Source: Acanthamoeba sp. SK_2022b
Lineage: Eukaryota > Discosea > Longamoebia > Acanthamoebidae
Direction of reading: 5' to 3'
Assembly (NCBI GenBank): GCA_027943245.1
Contig: JANDJZ010000017.1
Coordinates: forward strand, 124,001 to 188,000
Length of the DNA stretch: 64,000 nucleotides
The notes beneath the pieces were generated by a model that saw nothing but the letters and a program-made list of their open reading frames with translations, did no database searches and was not told the origin of the DNA. Below are positions 54,206-64,000 of this stretch, one piece after another (the first letter of the stretch is position 1; every line of letters begins with the position of its first letter). The position numbers and the translations under genes were made by a program.

Positions 54206-56109
54206 ACCGCGACCTGCACGTGATGGAGGAAGGAAGAGGAGAAGGGGAGGGGAAAGACACCCAGAGGATGGCGGGTCCCGCGCCATCCCCCTCTCCAATA
54301 GAATGGAGAACAGAGGCCTGAACTCTCTCAAGTCCTCGCATGTGCCTGCAGGGGCACCACCTGAAGGCCAGGCAAGTCCTTGGCGGGGCCGTGGGCCTCG
54401 GACTGCACACGCTGCCATGGTTCGCGCACTGAGGTGACCATGCTCAGAGCAGGTAGTTCTGTGGGCGTGAGAAGACAGAGCGGAGAAGAGAAAGCACGGC
54501 CATGCACAACACGCCCAGCGGGTGAACCGCCACCTCGGTCCACCATGAGTTGGCACTCACAATCATCACCACGACACACACGTGTAGGTGGCGGTGACAG
54601 CAGGGCCTAGCATGAAGAAGCTTGTGTCACAATACAGTAAAAAAAAAGATGTGAGGAAGATGCGTACTTTTGATCTGTTGTTCTGACTTCAGCTTGGGTA
54701 GGCGATGGGCTATGTAGACCGTCGAACATAGAGTGGTCTTCTTGCGGTTTGTTGAGCTATGGTAGATGCATCTTCGTCAAGTCAATCCACAGGCTACAGG
54801 TGGACTCTTGTGCATGGTCTGGATGAGGTCTTGTCAGCGTAGGGAAGCAGAGGCTTGTGTGGAGACTTGTTGGTGTTGGAGAAAGTAAGGAACTGAGCCC
54901 TGCGAGCGGTTTTGTCTCTGGCACAGTGGCGTTGTCACCGTTCTATTGGAGCACTCCATTGCAACATTGTCTAAGATACCCCGACATCTCAAAGGCCTCC
55001 ACCATCCAGCGATACTCCATAGCATGTGAACGCACGCCTGCCTGTTGGCGTTTCCATTGTTGGTCTAAAAGGCGTGGTATCTCCTTTTTCGCTTCTGCGT
55101 CCATTGGAAAATATCCATATTTGTTGTAAAAACGGGAAAATATTGTTTCTCTTGACTTTCGTTTTGCCACACGATGGTCTGTTCAACACGGCGCACGCCG
55201 GAGAGACTCGAGCTCGCGATGTTTGGCCACATCGGTTGGTTTGACCTGTGCCTGCATCAGCCGGAGCTCCACCTGCGGACTGGATCGCCTCGAACGGCCA
55301 CTGGCAGGGAAGGGCAGAGAAGCCGGGAGGAGGAAGACGGGCGTAGCCCAGTCTCCCGCTGCTGACGGCGGTGGAGTTTCATTTTGTTTTACCTGCATTA
55401 CTTGATGAGGCGAGGGACAAGGCACATGCAACGTACCGCTCATTACTTATCGCTCATTAAAAACCGAACTTTTACGGACCCAGCTTACGTAACCGTCACA
55501 AACCTCCCGGAAAGCTTATCGCCGCAAGGCCATGCGGTGGCATCGTCAGCCTGGTACTACGTCGCCTACGATCCTAGCGAAAGAAAGAAGGGAGAGTCGG
55601 CCAAACCGGAAAAGGGAGGGAAACCCCTTGCTGAGCTTCGCGTGGATCGCTCCGCGAGATCAAAGAACACCAACTCCGGCCGGTTGACGACTGAAGGGCC
55701 TGACCCCTCATTCATCAACTGCCAGCCCGTTCTTTGGCCCACGCACGCTTGCTTTTTCTGCCCCCCCCCCACGTGCGCTGCAATTGCACCTGCGAGTCGT
55801 GTTGGTGTGGGCTCAGTTGCGGCGGAGAAGCACGAGGCAAAGCTGGGAGAGTGCGCGCGGCAAGTCCTCAGTACTCAGGTGCGGCCAGAACCTGGGGTAT
55901 CCCGCCCCGCAGCCCGCCCGCCCCCAGCCCATTACGAAACAGCGGTGAGGGTCGACGAGTTAGGCTCGACCGGCCTCAGGAGGTGTACCCTTGTAGGCTG
56001 GTGAAGTAAGGTAGATGCCGTTCGCTGTCCACGCTACCCGGCGCCAGGGCGTGGACATGATGAGCGCCTGCCACAGAGCACAGGGTCAGAGCCCGCCGCC
56101 GTCGCCTCG
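54206..56109. other. Region without a recognised gene
   Basis: Several open frames exist on both strands. The most protein-like is 54943-55170 on the minus strand (AKRKSRETIFSRFYNKYGYF, EIPRLLDQQWKRQQAG), which has no family I recognise. Many frames at 55.4-56.0 kb are by-products of high GC content. Confidence 0.4.
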
Positions 56110-58772
56110 CTATACGAGCTCGTTTGCGAAAGCGGTACCTTGGCTCTGTAGGTCCTGCAGCACAGCCGCCAGTTTGGTAGCATCGCCACCGACGTCGTGG
56201 ACAACGAGGTCTGCGGCAGGGGGAGGAGTTTGTGTGAATGCGAGAGGACTACAGCACTCAGATTTGTGGGCTACCGGAGCGGTTCGCTAGCAGGTAGCGT
56301 GGGGGCATGTATGTGCTGAAGTACACCACGTGCGTAACGTGACCCTGCAACAATGCAGCGAGCAAAGGTCTACCATCAGCGAGCGTGGATGGAAGAAGGA
56401 ACGGGAAGTGGGGAAGGGGGGGGGGGTAACGCATACGTCGGCGTGCGGTGGCAACGACGAGAGCGACAGAAGGGAAGGCACAACGCCGGCCTGGTGAAGG
56501 TAGCCGAAGAAGAGGAGGAGCGCCACGTTGAACAGCACCCACGACCAGGGTCTCAGGCACTCGACCACGCGCACGACCCGACCTATGCTCCCGCGCTTCG
56601 ATCCCTTCCGCTGCCGATCGCCTTCGCAGCCACCAAACAGAGGGAAGAGGATCGAGAGTGGCAACACCAGCGGGACTAGGAATCGCGGCTCCTGGTGTGG
56701 GTCGTGCGATTGGGCGCAGCGCAACACGGAGTCGGTATGGGAGTCAACAGAAATGGCAGACGAGGGAGGGGGCACCTGATGGGGCGCGAGGGAAAGGATG
56801 GCAAGGCCGGAGACGATAGACAGCGCCAGCGTCCATCGCCCGCGATGCCGCAGAGTTGCAAGGTCGGTGGCGGTCGACGCGGGGAGCCGCCGAACCCCAG
56901 ACACCAGGAGAGCCCGCGCGAAGCGGATGGCGGCGGCGAAGGCGGCCAGCGCCAGGGGCCCGTAGAGGAGAGGGAGGTTGACCAGCGCGTGCGTGTAGTG
57001 CGGATGGATTCCATGCTCCTCTGCCGGGCAACGCCGAGGCATGGCCGGTGAGACGACGCACGAGCAGGCAGAGTGGTAGCGAGGTGAGCGAAGCAGCAGC
57101 AGCGGGAGGAGGGATCGGGTACTGAGGTTGTCGACTTGCATGTTGTAGCGTAGGCTGTTCCAGGGAGTGAGGGTGAGGCTGCCCGCGAAGGCGAGCTGTG
57201 ACCACTCGGCGGGTCGCGCGAGCACGGCGGCGAGACCGTGCCACGGCACTGCCTGGTCACGACGCAAGACACGGGACGGGGTGAGGCCAAATGGCGGAGA
57301 GAGCGCATCCGGTGAAGTTCCAAGGAACACCGGTGGGCCCGTACTTCTCCACGAAGCAACACCGTGAGTGTCCCAAAGTAGATGGAGTCGAGCACGACGA
57401 AGAGGGAGGAGAGCGCGAGGAAGCCCGCCAGCATCACGCATAACCGGCCGCACATGCCCAACGCACGCCCCAACTGCGAATCACCTCCTATGATGGTGGG
57501 GCACGGAGAGAACACGAGGCGGTTGGCGAGCAGAGCGCCTGGGTTGCGGCCATGAACAGTCGTACGTCGTGTCGGCCAAAGGCCAGAGCGCGAATGGAAG
57601 AGCAGGTAGGCAACGCCCATAGGCATGAAGAAGAACAGGTAGGTGAACCGCGTGAAAACGCCCGCGGCGACCGCCATCCCCAGCGCCGCATCGTGCAGCA
57701 GCCCCGGCCCGTTCTGTGCCAGGCCAGGGGGCAAGAGTCAGCCACACGCTGCGGAGGGGCGCCAAAGGCGGGAGATGGTGTGCCTGCGGTGACATGGCCC
57801 GGACGACGAGGAAGGCCGAGAAGGCGAAGATGATGGATTCGATGGTGTTGGAGAAGGTTCGCGTGTGGAAGAGCAACATTACCCATGAGCTGTACGCGCA
57901 CACACGTACACCCATCTCGGAATCATGCTTCAGTTCCTCCTCATGGGCATCGAGAAGTGAGCAGTTGTTGTCTACCTCGAGAGAGTGATGAGGATCGACA
58001 GGGTGTGAGAAGTGTTAAGGCCCCACAGGCGGGCGATCTTCAACGCGGACGCGTCTGTGCGATATGATGAAGAGGAAGACGAGAGAGACGACATGCGACA
58101 GTTGGTGAGTCTCGAGGACAGAAGGTTTGAAAGAGGGAGGGGAGAGCCTACCCACAACGAGTGAGAGCAAGAAGACCACAAATCGCGGTGCGACAAGGAG
58201 GGCAAAGCCTGAGAGCAGGGTCCCCTCTGGTGGTCCGCTTGCTTGTCAGTCACCCTCGATCCGCCCAACGCATGGATAGAGCGGGAGCGTAGTACCGGGC
58301 ACCAACGGCGACAACGCGCGGTTGAGGTAGTCGAGCGCTGCGAAGGGAAGCCCGCTCACGAACAGCCTGCGGAGCACTGCCACCGTCAGAGAAGCACAGC
58401 TGCTTGGCGCGTGCGCGAGCGTGGGCGTGGTGAGCAAAGGCGGAGGAGAAGTTCGCACGGCAGAGAAATGGAGCGGCAGGCGAAGGAGGAGTGGAACTCC
58501 CAAGGGGTGGCGAGCTGGGTGTGGCGAAGCACTGCACCGGCGGCCACCTCGGGCGACTGGAAGAACTCGTCAGGGTGCACGTAGCCGGACCACCAGCCCC
58601 ACGGCGACACCGCGCCCCAGGCTCGCAGCAATACCAGCACTCCATACCATGCCCAGGCCGACCCACCGCCCTCCTCGCGCTTTCTCTTCGCCTCGTGGCC
58701 GCCATGGCGAACTGCGTGGTTAGTGCCACTGACCCCTGGAGTGGCTGACCTTGAGGTGCCGCGCTGCCGCAT
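56110..58772 (-). CDS. GPI mannosyltransferase, PIG-Z/Smp3-like (GT22 family)
   Basis: Multi-exon gene on the minus strand. The N-terminal exon has [19 protein letters not shown] (the GT22 HPDE/HxDE motif in the first lumenal loop) and [13 protein letters not shown]. Later exons encode [63 protein letters not shown] and [20 protein letters not shown]. Near the end come [14 protein letters not shown] and [14 protein letters not shown], then a last exon ending [13 protein letters not shown] with TAG at 56110. The T.SN..E and HGIHPHYTH motifs favour the fourth-mannose enzyme PIG-Z/Smp3 over PIG-B. It adds mannose to GPI anchors in the ER lumen. Confidence 0.83.
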
Positions 58773-58858
58773 CTGTGCACCCTCTCGGTTTTTATGTTTT
58801 GCAGAGGTTTTTTTGCTCCCGGAATAAGAGGGGGAAAAGTTTATTTGCCGCACACAAG
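58773..58858. promoter_or_regulatory. Compact divergent promoter
   Basis: Only 86 bases separate the start codons of the mannosyltransferase (minus) and the GTPase (plus). The two genes must share promoter sequence. Confidence 0.5.
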
Positions 58859-60374
58859 ATGGACAAGACAGGGCCCTTGTGGCGCAGCAGCCGAACGGCC
58901 TTCAGCTTCGCCGGAGGGGTGAACTGGTTCCCTGGGCACATGGCCAAGGCCACGCGGCTTATGCGGGAACGGCTGAGCAGTGGGGGTGTGGACATGGTGC
59001 TCGAGGTGCGCGATGCACGCATCCCCTTTTCCGCCACTAACAGCACTCTAGAGGGGGTGCTCGCCCAGCGGCACATCCCACGCATCATCGTCTTGCACAA
59101 GGCCGACCTTGCCAATCACAACCTCCTACCGGCACGTCAAATCTTCTACCTAGTCTTTCGACCAGAAAGGCCTTCTTCTCTATGATGCCGCGGAAGCTAA
59201 CTGGGCCTCGCCTGCCCTCACCGACCACAAACGACAACAGAGGATCACCAAAGCGCTGCAGGAAAAGCTGTGTGGTCTGCCAGTCCTGTGCACCTCTGCC
59301 AGTACGTTGGCTATCTGGGTGACGCGCTGGCGCGCCATAGGCGTCTACTCACGACCCTTGTGTATGAACAGCGGGATCGGGAAAGGCGGGGAAGGCCATG
59401 CAGTCGCTCGTCCCGACAGCACTTGAACACTACAAAATACACCGGCACCGTCTGTACGTTGTATGTTGCTGACGGATTGCGGATCGCTAACAACTTAAGC
59501 AATGCGCTTAGGCTGGGAGAGAGCGGCAATGCAGGCGCAAATGGTCAGGACTATCCAGACAAGCCGCTGACCCTGATGATCATGGGCGTAAGTTCTCGCT
59601 TTAACCGCCATCGTTCGCTTTGTTTACTGACTGTTTTAACCGTTCGACAGTTGCCAAACGTGGGCAAGTCTACGATCATCAACACTCTGCGCCAGCACTG
59701 CCTCTCCGATTCCGACAAGAAGAAGAGAGGTGAGATGAGACCCCCTCCCCTCTACTGAATGCATCTGGGCTCGCCTCATGCGCGAGGCGTCCGGTGGCCC
59801 AGGTTCGCAGTTCGCCAAGACGGGGCCCCTGCCGGGAGTCACGCGAGACCTGACGGGATTTAAGGTGAGCAGTAAGCCGTTGGCCTATCTAGTCGACACG
59901 CCTGGCGTGATGACCCCCAAGGTGGAGAACGTCGACGTGGGCCTCAAGCTCGCACTCACCAGTTCGTTTGCCCTCCCGCGCGTGCGGTGTTGCGGAAGCT
60001 GACACCCGACACAGGTGCAGTGAAGGAGTCGATCGTGGGCAAGCAGGTGATCGCAGACTACCTGCTCTACTCTCTCAACCGACTAGGGGCCTGGGAGGGC
60101 TACGTGAAGGCGTGGAGCTTGGACGGACCCACCGACGACATCGAGCAACTCCTCCAGGCGATCGCCCAGAAGACAGGTATGGTCCCGTGCCGTGTGACAG
60201 GGGCGGAGAGTTGAATTGGAAATGATAATGATCCACCAATCTTTTGTCACCTTGGTGATCCCAGGCGCGAAGAAGGTGGAGGGCACCTACGACCTTGAGG
60301 TCGCGGCGCATCACCTGCTCAAACGATTCCATGCGGGCGAGTTTGGCAGGCTCACCCTGGACGACGTACCCTGA
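58859..60374 (+). CDS. MTG1: Mtg1-like GTPase (mitochondrial ribosome assembly)
   Basis: ATG at 58859 ([20 protein letters not shown]). The order of GTP motifs is circularly permuted, as in the YlqF/Mtg1 family: [19 protein letters not shown], then [15 protein letters not shown]4-like IVLHKADL, G1 [16 protein letters not shown] (split by an intron before LPNVG) and G3 [19 protein letters not shown]. The C-terminal domain contains [16 protein letters not shown] and ends [15 protein letters not shown] at TGA 60372. The NPG/FPGHM start and the permuted motifs distinguish it from other GTPases. It helps assemble the large mitochondrial ribosomal subunit. About eight short introns. Confidence 0.9.
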
Positions 60375-60999
60375 GGGCTTGTTCCGGCTACTCCATAATA
60401 CAGCCCTCGCTTGGCTTTGCTGTGCACCATCGCGGCGAAGGCCCAGAAACAGCAGGAGCTCGTTTCGGTGCTGTGCAACGCGCGTGGCCACGGTTTGAAT
60501 TGTTGTCGACTTTAGGGAAGGGGTGTGGCTCATTGGGCGCGTGGTGTCCAGCGCGGAAAAGGGGCGCCGTGCCGTGGCCTTCTGCTGGTCGCTGGGGGCA
60601 CGGCTATTTTCCTCACCTCCGTTACTGTTGTCCTTCGAAAAAAAACTGAACCCCTGGTGCCAGTTGAAGCTCGACAACCTTGCCCGGCCCTTGTCCTCCT
60701 TCTTTTCTTTGGCCTTCGATCCCCTTCTTTTCCCTTCCCGAGCCTCAAGGGGGTCCGTAGGCCTTTCCTTCCTTTGGTGCGCCGCCTCCCCCTTTAAATC
60801 CCTTCCCCCTGTCGCCACTTTGTGGTCGTCGGAGCGTTGCGTTGTGTTGGCGAAAGAAACTCCCTCGCCCCTTTGTTCCTCCCGCTGCTCATCCCCCAAC
60901 AACCAACTGTCAGTTGAATTTGCCTGCTGCTCCATTTTCTTACCGATTGGCATCAATTCCGTCTGTTCAGCCTGTGCGACCCGATTCATCCTCGCAATC
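60375..60999. promoter_or_regulatory. Intergenic region upstream of the kinase gene
   Basis: GC-rich with CT-rich stretches and no recognisable gene. It contains the 5' UTR of the kinase. Confidence 0.4.

Positions 61000-64000
<3,001 letters not shown>

Noticed and set aside
56287..57734. Several overlapping long frames near the mannosyltransferase as separate genes
   Set aside because: Motifs of a single GT22 enzyme are distributed over these frames in order, joined by introns. The rest is GC-driven.

Overview
The window looks like a nuclear chromosome segment of an Acanthamoeba-like amoebozoan. The right half is GC- and CpG-rich and holds intron-dense eukaryotic housekeeping genes (Rpn3, M17 aminopeptidase, a chorein/VPS13-type protein, an ERMES-like SMP protein, a GPI mannosyltransferase, Mtg1, a Ste20 kinase). 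The left half, about 1-36.75 kb, is an accessory block of decayed transposons and an endogenised small DNA virus. The organism name is inferred from gene content and style; no rRNA or mitochondrial marker is present.

Layout. 1-5.9 kb: transposase relics (a DUF7869-like protein, a Tc1/mariner DD34E transposase, a DDE transposase interrupted only by TGA codons). 5.95-9.76 kb: the 3' part of a LINE (reverse transcriptase, RNase H, Cys-rich tail) on the minus strand; its 5' part (endonuclease) lies at 31.15-31.98 kb on the same strand. The two halves end in the same 21-bp sequence, so the 21.4 kb between them reads as one insertion into a single LINE. Inside the insertion: duplicated LINE ORF1/endonuclease pieces (9.8-17.06 kb), some unknown decayed genes, then viral genes (17.06-31.15 kb). 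32.0-32.7 kb: a capsid-like gene just outside the LINE. 32.9-35.7 kb: a Ty1/copia relic. 36.1-36.65 kb: a CpG-free tandem repeat. 36.79-64 kb: host genes.

The viral set has a possible major-capsid fragment, a papain-like (C1A) cysteine protease, two fibre-like proteins, a membrane protein, an A32/FtsK-HerA packaging ATPase, a D5-type SF3 primase-helicase, a minor-capsid-like protein and several small unknown genes. This resembles the core of Polinton-like viruses and virophages. A 3.4-kb piggyBac element with near-identical 76-bp inverted ends and TTAA flanks has jumped into it, and a BTB/T1 (KCTD-like) gene of host character sits between its two parts.

Base composition divides the accessory half. 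Most of it is strongly depleted in CpG (none between 35,416 and 36,752), with a sharp change at the 3' end of the first host gene. The viral block at 17.06-26.2 kb keeps normal CpG. In-frame stops in the depleted parts are mostly TGA, as expected if CGA codons lost methylated CpGs. This suggests an old, methylated silent compartment that later received, or still protects, a younger viral segment. Several frameshifts fall in homopolymer runs, so some breaks may be assembly errors rather than decay.
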